Position numbers and translations under genes: made by a program
In this document: piece after piece, positions 35,838 to 44,533 of the stretch
Layout: every line of letters starts with the position of its first letter
Numbering within the stretch: the first letter of the stretch is position 1
Assembly: GCA_963802205.1 (NCBI GenBank)
Contig: CAWDHW010000018.1
Location: forward strand, 10,419-74,418
Direction of reading: 5' to 3'
DNA from: DYRB01 sp963802205
GTDB lineage: Bacteria; Pseudomonadota; Gammaproteobacteria; Chromatiales; Chromatiaceae
DNA: 64,000 nt
The notes under the pieces: generated by a model
Database searches by the model: none
What the model was told of the DNA's origin: nothing
Seen by the model: the letters and a program-made list of their open reading frames with translations, nothing else

Positions 35838-37064
35838 ATGTCAAGAAATCTCGGCATCGCCATTGTCTTACTTAGCGCAAACGGGCCGATTCTGCCCCAA
35901 GCCTCTGCGAATGATACCCAAGGTCCGGTGTCAATTCTGGCGGGTCAGCAGCAGACCCAGTCGGACCAGGCTCTGCAGTACTGGACACCTGAGCGGATGC
36001 AGGGTGTGCAGCCTATGCCCCTTCCGGAGCGTATCGTGTCGGACGAGCAGTTGAAATCCACCACCCGGGAGGCGGCACGGCCTCCGGGGCCGGCGACTCT
36101 CGTACCAGGACGGCCTCCCCCGGACGACGAACTTTCCCCGTTACCGCACGAGACCTACGAGCTCAACCTCGACGCTCCGGCCCCGGACGCACTCCCCCAG
36201 ACCCACGGCTCCGCGCCGACGAACCCGAAGGATGGGCCCTATGGTCCGTTCCAACGGTGGAGCATGCAGGGTCGGTATGATGTCTGGCCAAGATTCATTC
36301 ATGGCAAGCTCTTTTTCTCACAGTACGGAGATGATTATATCTGCTCTGCGACTGTGATTAGTCGCAGCGTCATCGCGACCGCAGGTCACTGCGTCAGTAA
36401 TGGCTCGGGGACTTATGCAACGAATTTTCTCTTTTGTCCTGGCTATAGCCAAACCGGAGAGATGCCTGGGGTCGGCTGCTGGGGTGTCAGAGACGGGGTG
36501 ACGACCTCGGCTTTTCATAATTCCGGTAATGTAGACTATGATTATGCTTGCTTAATCACGGCTCGGACGGGCAACCAGTACGCTGGCCAGATTGGGGATA
36601 AGACAGGGTGGGCAGGGCAGGCCTACAACTTTTCATCCATGCAGCCTGTCATGGAATTTGGCTATCCGGCCGAAGCGCCTTTTACGGGGACCACGATCCA
36701 ACAGGTGGCATCGACTGAATGGTACGAGGTTGACATGGCGAGCGGCGGTCAGCCATCGAAGTATATTGGCAGCGACCTTACCGGTGGCGCCAGCGGTGGC
36801 GGCTGGTTTCTCAGTTGGCGGCACCCGACGACCGAGTTTGCCGATACCGACAGTTCTGAGGCCACCGATCCGGCCGGTGCCCAGAACGGCCCTTATCTCA
36901 ATGGTGTCAATAGTCACAAGCGATGCAGGAGTCACTGCGGCACTCCTCCCAGCACGACGGACGGCATCTTCTGGCAGGAGATGGGCTCGCCGGTATTCCG
37001 TCGGACTAGTTCCGATAACCAAGACGCATATGACATCTTCAATTGGTGCCTGTCCAAGCAGTAG
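35838..37064 (+). CDS. Secreted trypsin-like serine protease (V8-like)
   Basis: A 408-residue exported protease. A signal peptide (residues 1-25, ending PQASA) is followed by ~110 residues of Pro/Gln-rich linker or propeptide and a chymotrypsin-fold domain. The catalytic triad is visible: His in VIATAGHCV (about residue 183), Asp in NVDYDYACL (about 236) and Ser in TGGASGGGW (about 321). Cysteines suggest disulfides. The catalytic layout resembles glutamyl endopeptidase (V8) types. The likely role is extracellular or periplasmic proteolysis; the target is unknown. Composition (AT-richer, mixed codon use) and flanking IS debris point to horizontal acquisition. AGAGG lies about 10 bases upstream of the ATG. 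Confidence 0.82.
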   Translation: MSRNLGIAIVLLSANGPILPQASANDTQGPVSILAGQQQTQSDQALQYWTPERMQGVQPMPLPERIVSDEQLKSTTREAARPPGPATLVPGRPPPDDELSPLPHETYELNLDAPAPDALPQTHGSAPTNPKDGPYGPFQRWSMQGRYDVWPRFIHGKLFFSQYGDDYICSATVISRSVIATAGHCVSNGSGTYATNFLFCPGYSQTGEMPGVGCWGVRDGVTTSAFHNSGNVDYDYACLITARTGNQYAGQIGDKTGWAGQAYNFSSMQPVMEFGYPAEAPFTGTTIQQVASTEWYEVDMASGGQPSKYIGSDLTGGASGGGWFLSWRHPTTEFADTDSSEATDPAGAQNGPYLNGVNSHKRCRSHCGTPPSTTDGIFWQEMGSPVFRRTSSDNQDAYDIFNWCLSKQ

Positions 37065-37253
37065 CAGCAACGGCAAGGCGTTCCGAGGATGGAAGGCGCG
37101 TAGTAACCAAGGACAGGACGTCCATGTGCCGATCAAGTCATGTCGGCATCGTGAACCATAGCCTGCCTATGCCGCCGTGGCTTCGTCACCCGGCATCACT
37201 GTGCCAGTCTAAAGGTTCTGGTTGCACGGCGTTGTGCCCTTAAGGACTCGCGG

Positions 37254-37733
37254 TTTCAGGAAGTCGCCGAGGTCGACCAAGAGGGATGCAATGCGATCAA
37301 CTTCATAGCGTACAGCTTCGTTCCAACGTGGAAGAGCCCTGTGCATGACCATGCGGACTTCCTGTAGATAATGCGATGGTACTATCCGTTCTTGCCGTCC
37401 GTTCCCAATCGACCGAACGCCTGGAGGCGTCAAAGTGCGACCGTTGAACCCGCTTGGTCGGGGGCCAGCAAGTGCGTTTTCAACACCTGCGGATGTATCG
37501 CCAGTCGTTCCTCACGCACACCACATGTTTCTAACTATCGCCCATGCGGCGAAAAGTACGTTCGGCGCTCCTATGACACTGGCGATGTGGCCACGGGCTG
37601 GCACCGGGCCCGGGTTGCCCTGCTGGAGGAAGATCTTGTGCTCCACAGTGAGTCGGAGCTGCGTAGCGATTGTGGCGACGATGTGCTGTGCGCCTCCCAT
37701 CCGCTCCTGAAACATCCCATCCTCAGTATTTAG
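37254..37733 (+). pseudogene. Decayed second half of a family 2-like glycosyltransferase
   Basis: Translation matches residues ~108-265 of the glycosyltransferase at 20082-20879: EVDQEGCNAINFIAYSFVPT, SPVHDHADFL, MRWYYPFLPSVPNRPNAWRR, YDTGDVATGWHRARVAL, HSESELRSDCGDDVL and LLKHPILSI. A TAG stop at 37365-37367 replaces the glutamine after HADFL. At least two frame changes scramble the stretch between 37460 and 37560; parts such as HHMFLTIAHAAK appear in a third frame. The N-terminal catalytic half is missing. It is a dead paralogue beside a sulfotransferase, mirroring the intact pair in the first island. Confidence 0.85.
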
Positions 37734-37742
37734 GCAACTGCG

Positions 37743-38528
37743 ATGGAGTCGCGAGATACTCGCCCCATTATCATAGGCGGTTGTTACCGTAGCGGGACCA
37801 GTCTCTTACGTCGCATCCTGAACGCTCACGCCCGCATCCAATGCGGACCCGAAGTGAAGTTCTTTCGTGACTACTACGGCGATTATTTTAACGACCCCAT
37901 CAAGCACCTCCGCTTCACGACCTCCGCGCGTTCGATTCTAGATGAGGATGAACTTCTGGATGTGTTGGGGCAGGCCTTCGTTACCGTGCATGAGCGCGCT
38001 GCGGCGCGAGTCGGTAAGCCCCGATGGGCAGACAAGAATCCGGAGAACGTCCTGTATCTGCGTCAGTGGCAGCGGCTGCTTGGCGATGGCTGGCTTTTCG
38101 TGCACGTTGCCCGTAATCCCCTCGATACGCTCGCGTCCATGAAGGAGACGCCGTTCCCGCTCACTTTGCCAGAGAACCTGGAATCCCGTGCCGCCCTTTA
38201 TGTGCGCTACAATCGGGCTGCCCTGGATTTCGCCGCCGCGCATCCGAGCCGATACTATCGGATCCTTTACGAGGAAATTGTGAACGCGCCGGTTCCGACG
38301 CTGCATGCGCTAATGGAGTGGCTGGGAGAGACCTTCGAGGGCCAACAACTGACGTACAATCAAGCATTCCAGCAGATTGGCCTAGAAGATCCAAAGGTCG
38401 CGCTCACCTCCTCAGTACATACGGAGAGCGTGGGCCGCTGGCGAAATATGCTGACAGAACCCGAAATTGAGGTGATCTGGCGAGCAACGGAGGCGACCTG
38501 GCGAGCGATCGCATCCCCCTTCGGATGA
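37743..38528 (+). CDS. Sulfotransferase family protein
   Basis: A 261-residue sulfotransferase-fold protein. The PAPS 5'-phosphosulfate loop IIIGGCYRSGTSLLRRIL is at residues 9-26 and the 3'-phosphate motif LFVHVARNPLDTLASM near 118-133. A GPEVKFF segment near 40 is common in sulfotransferase_3-type proteins. Full length and undamaged, unlike the adjoining glycosyltransferase remnant (9-bp gap). The predicted substrate is a surface carbohydrate or peptide. It ends just before a large hairpin and is convergent with menC. Confidence 0.8.
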   Translation: MESRDTRPIIIGGCYRSGTSLLRRILNAHARIQCGPEVKFFRDYYGDYFNDPIKHLRFTTSARSILDEDELLDVLGQAFVTVHERAAARVGKPRWADKNPENVLYLRQWQRLLGDGWLFVHVARNPLDTLASMKETPFPLTLPENLESRAALYVRYNRAALDFAAAHPSRYYRILYEEIVNAPVPTLHALMEWLGETFEGQQLTYNQAFQQIGLEDPKVALTSSVHTESVGRWRNMLTEPEIEVIWRATEATWRAIASPFG

Positions 38529-38552
38529 ATGGAAACCAGCCTTCCAGCAATA

Positions 38553-38592
38553 GCCGCAGATCGGGTTAGGCTTCGCTAACCCGATCTGCGGC
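38553..38592. terminator. 17-bp perfect hairpin between convergent genes
   Basis: Arms GCCGCAGATCGGGTTAG and its complement enclose a 6-base loop (GCTTCG). It lies 24 bases after the sulfotransferase stop and 8 bases beyond the menC stop, so it probably serves both strands. There is no T-run on either side. Confidence 0.65.
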
Positions 38593-38600
38593 CTCGGGGC

Positions 38601-39692
38601 TCAAGTCTCGGGCGAGAAGCCGCTCCCCGGGTCGGACGGGACCGCGATCCAACCATTCCCCGGGCGCGGCGGCCCCCCCAGGTCGCGGGCAAGCCATTGG
38701 GCCGTAGCAAGCCCCTGAGGAATGTCTGCGCCCAAGGCCGCGGCGAGTGCGACCGTGGGCCAGAGCCCAGCGGCGGACTCGATCAGGCCGGTCAGGACCA
38801 GCTCCAGGCCGGAGGCCCTGGCTCGAGCGGCCAGGGCCAGGGTCCGCCCCAGGCCGCCGACTACAGCGGGCTTCAGCACCAGCCGGCGCACCGGGAGGGC
38901 CGCCAGGTCCCAGGCGGACCCCGGGCGGTGCAGGGACTCGTCCAGGGCCAGGGGGAACCCGACCTCGGTCTGGAGGCGGCGCAGGTCTGCATCGCCAGGG
39001 TCGCGCAGGGGCTCTTCCAGGGACTCCACCTGGAGCCCTGAGCGCTCCGCGAGGCCCATGAGGCCCGCCGTCATCCGCTGCGCCTGGGCAAGGGTCCAGG
39101 CACCGTTGGCGTCGAGGCGCAGGGCCACGCCGGAGGGGAGGTGCGGGGCCAGGGCCGCAAGCCGGCGCAACTCCTCCCCGGGTGGGGCAAGGCCAATCTT
39201 GACCTTGAGTACGCGGTAGCCCTCGGCGGCCGCAGTCGCCAGGTCCGTCGGGGCCAGGTCCCCGAGGGCCCCGAGGACGGCGTTGACCGGGACCCGATGC
39301 GCCGAAGCGGGATTGAGCCAACGGGCCAGCGGAATCTCCGCGCGGCGGGCCGACAGGTCTGCCAGGGCGCACTCGGCGGCGTAACGGGCAGCAGGCGCCG
39401 GTTCGGCAGTCCAGACAGAACCCGTTGCGTCACCCGCCTCCGCCAGGTCGGCCAGGACCGAGCACAAGGGGCGCCTCAGGCCGCGCCCGCGCCAGGCATT
39501 CAGCCAGTCCCAGGCGCCCGCGGTCTCCTCGGTCCCGGCCGCCGGGAGCGGGGCGCAGTCGCCATAGCCGAAGAGTCCCCTCGATCCGACCCGCAAAAGC
39601 CAACCGCGGCGTTCGCCAAGGCCCCCTCGGGCGCTGCGCCAAGGGCGGGTCAGGGGCAGCCGATAGGGGATGAGATCGATGGTCTCGATCAC
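38601..39692 (-). CDS. menC: o-Succinylbenzoate synthase
   Basis: A 363-residue enolase-superfamily enzyme of menaquinone synthesis that dehydrates SHCHC to o-succinylbenzoate. The muconate-lactonizing fold is visible: capping domain start IPYRLPLTRPW, then YRVLKVKIGL (catalytic Lys pair), LRLDANGAWTLAQA (first metal Asp), ESLEEPLRDPGD (Glu), LALDESLHRPGSAW (Asp) and LVLKPAVVGGL (second catalytic Lys). The start is GTG at 39692 with no clear Shine-Dalgarno. Its N-terminus begins 37 bases after menA stops, so it is third in menB-menA-menC. Confidence 0.88.
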   Translation of the reverse strand: MIETIDLIPYRLPLTRPWRSARGGLGERRGWLLRVGSRGLFGYGDCAPLPAAGTEETAGAWDWLNAWRGRGLRRPLCSVLADLAEAGDATGSVWTAEPAPAARYAAECALADLSARRAEIPLARWLNPASAHRVPVNAVLGALGDLAPTDLATAAAEGYRVLKVKIGLAPPGEELRRLAALAPHLPSGVALRLDANGAWTLAQAQRMTAGLMGLAERSGLQVESLEEPLRDPGDADLRRLQTEVGFPLALDESLHRPGSAWDLAALPVRRLVLKPAVVGGLGRTLALAARARASGLELVLTGLIESAAGLWPTVALAAALGADIPQGLATAQWLARDLGGPPRPGNGWIAVPSDPGSGFSPET

Positions 39693-39729
39693 GTCGGGTC
39701 TGCGGCCCGGACCTGCGGGGTAGAACCGA

Positions 39730-40623
39730 TCACGACGCCCCCGGCAGTGCCAGCCCCAGGGCGAGCAGGGCGACGAGCAGTGCCTGATAGCCCCCGGTCG
39801 CGCCCAGCATGGGGTTGAGCCCAGCGCCGCCCGGGCCGCGAAACAGGCGATGGCTCAGGGTCAGGGCGAGTGGCAGGGCCGCCAGCACCAGCCAGGGGCG
39901 CCCGGGTAGCCCAGCCGCCAGAAGGATCGGGAAGGGGCCAAGTAACAGGGCGGAATAGAGCCACCGCGCCCTGTATGGACCTATGACTTGGGCCAGGGTC
40001 CGGCGCCCCGCGGCGCGGTCCGTCTCCAGGTCACGGTAATTGTTGAGCAGGAGCACGGCGGCGGCGGGGAGGCCCAGTGCCAGCCCGACCAGCCCCGCCT
40101 CCCACCCCTGGCTCAAGGTCTGGAGGTAGTGACTCCCCCACACCGCCGCTACCCCGAAGAAGGCCAGGACAAAGACCTCGCCGAAGGGGCCATAGGCGAT
40201 GGGTCGCGGCCCCCCGGTGTAGGCCCAGCCCGCGGCCAGGGAGGCGAGCCCCAGGGCCACGATGGGCCAGCCCCCGCGCAGTGCCAGCAGGACGCCGATG
40301 GCGAAGGCCAGCGCGAAGACCATATATGCAGCCGTCTTGACCTGGGCCGGGGTAAACCACCCCTGGGCCGTGGCACGGGGCGGGCCTAAGCGGGCATGGG
40401 TATCGGTCCCGCGTTCGAAGTCGGCGGCGTCGTTGTGCAGGTTGGTCCCGGCCTGGATCGCCACGCTCGCCAGCAGGGTCAGCAGGGCCGTGTAGATGGC
40501 AAGTCGGCCGGTCTGCGCAGCCGCAAGGGCGACTCCTGCGACCACCGGCGAAGCGGCCAGCAGGAGGGTCTTGGGGCGTGTGGCCTCAATCCAGTGGGTG
40601 ACACATTCACCTGGATCAGACAT
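39730..40623 (-). CDS. menA: 1,4-Dihydroxy-2-naphthoate polyprenyltransferase
   Basis: A 297-residue UbiA-superfamily membrane enzyme that attaches the polyprenyl tail to dihydroxynaphthoate. It has about eight or nine helices. The first aspartate-rich motif reads NLHNDAADFERGTD (residues ~62-75, matching the N-D-xxD of MenA), and the second is NNYRDLETDRAAGRRTLAQVIG (~191-212). The ATG at 40623 lies 13 bases after menB's stop. Together with menB and menC it shows that the organism makes menaquinone; menF, menD, menE and menH are not in this window. Confidence 0.92.
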   Translation of the reverse strand: MSDPGECVTHWIEATRPKTLLLAASPVVAGVALAAAQTGRLAIYTALLTLLASVAIQAGTNLHNDAADFERGTDTHARLGPPRATAQGWFTPAQVKTAAYMVFALAFAIGVLLALRGGWPIVALGLASLAAGWAYTGGPRPIAYGPFGEVFVLAFFGVAAVWGSHYLQTLSQGWEAGLVGLALGLPAAAVLLLNNYRDLETDRAAGRRTLAQVIGPYRARWLYSALLLGPFPILLAAGLPGRPWLVLAALPLALTLSHRLFRGPGGAGLNPMLGATGGYQALLVALLALGLALPGAS

Positions 40624-40636
40624 AGGATGCCCTCAT

Positions 40637-41500
40637 TCAGGGCCGCCGCGGGAATCGGTCGAAGTCCGGCGGCCGTCCTTCCAGGAAGGCATCGCGCCCC
40701 TCCTGGGCCTCATCCGTGGTGTAGAAGAGCGCGGTGGCATTGCCCGCCAGTTCCTGGATCCCGGCCAGTCCGTCGGTGTCGGCATTGAAGGCGGCCTTGA
40801 GACAGCGCAGCGCCGTGGGGGAGAGTCGCAGCATGTCCCGGCACCAGTCCACCGTCACTGCCTCCAGCTCGGCGAGCGGGACCACGGCGTTGACCAGGCC
40901 CCAGTCCAGGGCCTGGGGGGCATCGTACTGGCGACACAGGAACCAGACCTCCTTGGCCCGTTTGAGTCCGATGGTACGGGCGAGCAGCCCCGCCCCGAGT
41001 CCGGCGTCGAAGCTCCCCACCCGGGGCCCGGTCTGACCGAAGCGGGCGTTGTCCGCCGCAATGGTCAGGTCGCAGACCAGGTGCAGGACATGGCCCCCGC
41101 CGATGGCGTAACCCGCCACCATGGCCACCACCGGCTTGGGCAGGGTGCGGATCTGGCGCTGGAGTTCCAGGACATTGAGGTGCTGCACGCCCGCGCTGTC
41201 GCGGTAGCCGTCCTCCCCGCGGACGCGCTGGTCGCCCCCGGAGCAGAAGGCCAGGTCCCCGGCACCGGTGAGAATGATGGCCCCGATCTGGGGGTCCATA
41301 TGGGCGCGGTGGAAGGCATCGATCAGCTCGCGCACCGTCTCTGGGCGGAAGGCATTGCGGACCTCCGGGCGGTTGATGGTGAGCTTGGCGATGCCCTCTG
41401 CCTGGCAATAGAGAATGTCCTGGTAATGCAGGCCCTTGGGAGTCTCCCAGGCGATGGGGGCGCGCGGCCCCTCGGGACTCTGGTGTGGCGATAACGGCAT
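40637..41500 (-). CDS. menB: 1,4-Dihydroxy-2-naphthoyl-CoA synthase
   Basis: A 287-residue crotonase-fold enzyme that closes the second naphthoquinone ring. The oxyanion-hole segments FCSGGDQRVRG (residues ~84-94) and VVAMVAGYAIGGGHVLHLVCDL (~122-143) are intact. GSFDAGLGAGLLARTIG and the YTTDEAQEGRDAFLEGRPPDF tail are characteristic of MenB rather than of general enoyl-CoA hydratases. First gene of menB-menA-menC, divergent from the pterin dehydratase gene across a 230-bp region. Confidence 0.95.
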   Translation of the reverse strand: MPLSPHQSPEGPRAPIAWETPKGLHYQDILYCQAEGIAKLTINRPEVRNAFRPETVRELIDAFHRAHMDPQIGAIILTGAGDLAFCSGGDQRVRGEDGYRDSAGVQHLNVLELQRQIRTLPKPVVAMVAGYAIGGGHVLHLVCDLTIAADNARFGQTGPRVGSFDAGLGAGLLARTIGLKRAKEVWFLCRQYDAPQALDWGLVNAVVPLAELEAVTVDWCRDMLRLSPTALRCLKAAFNADTDGLAGIQELAGNATALFYTTDEAQEGRDAFLEGRPPDFDRFPRRP

Positions 41501-41730
41501 GGATCACCTGGGTGTGGCTGGGACTGGGGTGCGAGGATCGCCTGCTACCCGTCTGCTTGGCTGCGACCGGCCACTTTCACCGAGCGGGACTGGGTTTGCA
41601 ACCCCGGGGTCTATGTGGTCCCGGCGTCGATCGCCGGAACGACCCTGCCTTGATTCCGTCCCATGTGGCGGCATGTCGGCCGCTGACCTGGCCCTGACCC
41701 TGACCCTGCCCGTGACCCGGAGCCTGCACC

Positions 41731-42033
41731 ATGAAAAACAATCGACTGGACGCAACGGCCATCGAGCACGCCCTGGAAGCCCTGAACGCCGCATCAAAGG
41801 CCCCCTGGGGACTCTGCCAGGGCAAGCTGAACAAGGAGTTTCACTTCAAAAACTTCGTCGAGGCCTTCGGTTTCATGACCCGGGTCGCCTTGGTGGCGGA
41901 GGCCATGAACCACCACCCGGAGTGGTGCAACGTCTACTCAACGGTACGGGTAGACCTCGCCACCCACGATGCCGGCGGTATCACCGAACTGGACTTCGCC
42001 CTGGCTGAGCGCATCGAGGCCCTGGCTGGGTAG
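41731..42033 (+). CDS. phhB: Pterin-4a-carbinolamine dehydratase
   Basis: A 100-residue protein of the pterin carbinolamine dehydratase family, which dehydrates 4a-hydroxytetrahydrobiopterin (DCoH fold). FHFKNFVEAFGFMTRVALVAEAMNHHPEW carries the active-site histidine pair (HH at about residues 61-62), and the downstream NVYSTVRVDLATHDAGGIT strand is complete. No aromatic amino-acid hydroxylase is adjacent, so it may serve pterin or molybdopterin metabolism instead. It converges with ppk1, leaving 12 bases between stops. Confidence 0.92.
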   Translation: MKNNRLDATAIEHALEALNAASKAPWGLCQGKLNKEFHFKNFVEAFGFMTRVALVAEAMNHHPEWCNVYSTVRVDLATHDAGGITELDFALAERIEALAG

Positions 42034-42045
42034 ACCGCGGGGCGG

Positions 42046-44292
42046 TCAGTCCGAAGTCGCCCCCTTGGCCCGCCACTGGAAATGGCTCAGGAGCCGGGAG
42101 CGCATCTTTTTCTCCTTGTGCTTTCCGGCGGCGGCGACACGCTTCTCGGCCACGCCGATGAGGGTGTCCTGTGCCCCCTTGGCGGTGTCGTCGGGCGAGC
42201 GGCGCTGGATGTAGGTCCCGTCGGATTGCATGTCCCAGGCCGAACGCTGGTCGGCGAGCTGCACGTCCAGGATCAGGCGCAATTCCTGACGCAGCTCCGG
42301 GTGTTCTACCGGGGCATGAACCTCCACGCGGCTCTCCAGGTTGCGGCCCATCATGTCCGCCGAGCCGATGAAGTACTCCTCGTCGCCGCCGTTGCGGAAG
42401 TACATGATGCGCCCGTGCTCCAGGAAGCGCCCGACGATGCTCACCACCCGCGCCTTCTCGCTCAAGCCCGGGATGCCCGGGCGCAAGCGGCAGGTGTCGC
42501 GCACGATCAGGTCCACCTTGACCCCGGCGCGGCTCGCCTTGTACAGGGCGCGGACCACGTCCTTATCCTCGATAGCGTTCATCTTCATCTGCACGCAAGC
42601 GTCGCCGGTGTGCTCCTGGTGGCGGATCTCCCGGGCGATACGGTCCAGGATGCCGCTCTTGAGCATATAGGGCGCGGCGAGGATCTTGCGGTAGGAGGGC
42701 GGCGGGGAGTAGCCGGTCAGGTAATTGAACAGCTCCGTGAGGTCCTGGCCTATGGCCTCGTCGCAGCCAAGCATGCCGAAGTCGGTGTAGAGCTTGGCGG
42801 TCCCACCATGGTAGTTGCCGGTGCCGATGTGGTAGTAGCGGCGCAGTTGCGAGTAATCCCGGCGCACAACGAAGATGAGTTTGCTGTGGGTCTTGAGCCC
42901 CATGACCCCGTAGGTGACGTGGATGCCCTCGGCCTCCAGGCGCCGCGCCCAGACGATGTTGGCGGCCTCGTCGAAACGGGCCTTGAGTTCCACCAGGACC
43001 GCGACCTGCTTGCCGTTGCGTGCCGCCTGCACCAGGGAGTCGAGAATCCCACCGCCGGAGGTGCGGTAGAGGGTCATCTTGATGGCCAGAACCTTGGGGT
43101 CGTCCGCCGCTGTGCGCAGGAAGCGCTCCACGGTGGTGGAGAAGGACTCGTAGGGGTGCTGTAAGAGCAGCGGGCCCTTCTCGCGGATGATGTGGAAAAT
43201 GTTGCGCCGGTCGTTGGCCAGGACCGGGTGGTCGCCGGGGCGATGGGGGGCGTCATGCAGTTCCGGGATCTCCAGGAAGGCCAGCTCGAAGAGGTCGCGC
43301 ATGGCCATCATGCCCTCGACCTCGGCCACGTCCTGCACCTCGTCGAGTCCCAGCTCCGCCGCCAGCATACCGCGGTGGATCGGGTCCATGCCGGCCTGGA
43401 CTTCCAGACGGACTATGGGGGCGAAATGGCGCTCGCGCAGTTCCGTCTCGATCAGCTCCAATAGGTCGTTGGCAGCCTCCTCGGAGGGCTCGACGATGGC
43501 GTTGCGGGACACCCGAAACAGGGCGCAGGTGGCAATCTCCATACCTGGGAAGAGCATGTCCAGGTTATTGACGATGAGGTCGTCCAGGGTCACGAAGGTG
43601 TTTTTCCCGTCCGCCTGGATCAGGCGCTTGGAGACCTCCTTGGCCACCGGGACCTTGATCCTGGCCATGTAGGTCTCGCCGCCGCCAGGGAAGCGGAGCG
43701 TCACCAACAGGTTGAGCGCCAGGTTGGAGATGAAGGGAAAGGGGTGGGCCGGGTCCATGGCCAACGGCGTGATCATGGGGAAGATGTTGGTGGAAAAATG
43801 CTCCCGCAGGCGCGCCTGGGCATCGGCAGCCAGGTCCTTGAATTTGACCAGGCGGATGTCCTTGGCCTCCAGCAGGGTCATGAGGTCGTCGAAGATGCGC
43901 TTCTGGTCCGCCTGGATCTCGCGGATCACCGCCAGACAGTCGCGGATCTGCTCGGTGGGGGTGCGGCCGTCTACCGACAGGGTATGCACCCCGGCGGCAA
44001 TCTGCTGCTTCAGGCCACCGATGCGCTTCATGAAGAACTCATCGAGGTTGTTACTGACGATGGCCAGAAATTTGACCCGCTCCAGGAGGGGGTTACGCGG
44101 GTCGTCGGCCTCGTGCAGGACCCGCCGGTTGAAGGCGAGCCAGGTCAGCTCCCGGTTTAGATACAGGGCCGGGGCATCGAGATCGACCGGATCCGGCTGA
44201 GCCGCACTTGGCGCATGGCCGACGACCCGCTGTGGCTCGGGGTCGCACGCGGTATCCGGATTGGAAAGGGTTTCGCTACCAGTGTCGCTCAT
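42046..44292 (-). CDS. ppk: Polyphosphate kinase 1
   Basis: A 748-residue PPK1 that polymerises ATP gamma-phosphate into polyphosphate at the membrane. The N-domain begins LYLNRELTWLAFNRRVL, with FLAIVSNNLDEFFMKR. The catalytic halves include LLQHPYESFSTTVERFL, GLKTHSKLIFVVRRD with the phosphorylated His (THSK, matching HAK-type sites) and the second site YFRNGGDEEYFIGSADMMGRNL. A ~45-residue acidic, Pro-rich extension precedes the conserved start. The ATG at 44292 is preferred over the open frame to 44403. A second enzyme, PPK2, lies at 8967-9818. Confidence 0.95.
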   Translation of the reverse strand: MSDTGSETLSNPDTACDPEPQRVVGHAPSAAQPDPVDLDAPALYLNRELTWLAFNRRVLHEADDPRNPLLERVKFLAIVSNNLDEFFMKRIGGLKQQIAAGVHTLSVDGRTPTEQIRDCLAVIREIQADQKRIFDDLMTLLEAKDIRLVKFKDLAADAQARLREHFSTNIFPMITPLAMDPAHPFPFISNLALNLLVTLRFPGGGETYMARIKVPVAKEVSKRLIQADGKNTFVTLDDLIVNNLDMLFPGMEIATCALFRVSRNAIVEPSEEAANDLLELIETELRERHFAPIVRLEVQAGMDPIHRGMLAAELGLDEVQDVAEVEGMMAMRDLFELAFLEIPELHDAPHRPGDHPVLANDRRNIFHIIREKGPLLLQHPYESFSTTVERFLRTAADDPKVLAIKMTLYRTSGGGILDSLVQAARNGKQVAVLVELKARFDEAANIVWARRLEAEGIHVTYGVMGLKTHSKLIFVVRRDYSQLRRYYHIGTGNYHGGTAKLYTDFGMLGCDEAIGQDLTELFNYLTGYSPPPSYRKILAAPYMLKSGILDRIAREIRHQEHTGDACVQMKMNAIEDKDVVRALYKASRAGVKVDLIVRDTCRLRPGIPGLSEKARVVSIVGRFLEHGRIMYFRNGGDEEYFIGSADMMGRNLESRVEVHAPVEHPELRQELRLILDVQLADQRSAWDMQSDGTYIQRRSPDDTAKGAQDTLIGVAEKRVAAAGKHKEKKMRSRLLSHFQWRAKGATSD

Positions 44293-44533
44293 GGTGGGGC
44301 TTCTGCGTGGAGGGGGCGCGCGGCATTCTACCAAGCGGGCCACGATCCTGCGTGCGGGTGTCGCGGGTCTGGCATATCTCGACAGCCAAGCCGTTTGAGC
44401 CAAGGGGGGGGGCAGCCGCCTGGTCCAAAATCCCCTTGGGCTGCGAGGCTGGACCTGGTGTAGAGTCCCACCGTCGTCATGCGCGATGTTGGCTGGCTCG
44501 CCGCTGGACCAGTCACCTTATGATCCCGAACCC

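Noticed and set aside
41685..41722. CTGACC/CTGCCC hexamer repeats before the pterin dehydratase
   Set aside because: Only a few imperfect units, explained by low-complexity GC-rich sequence; no hairpin or binding-site symmetry.
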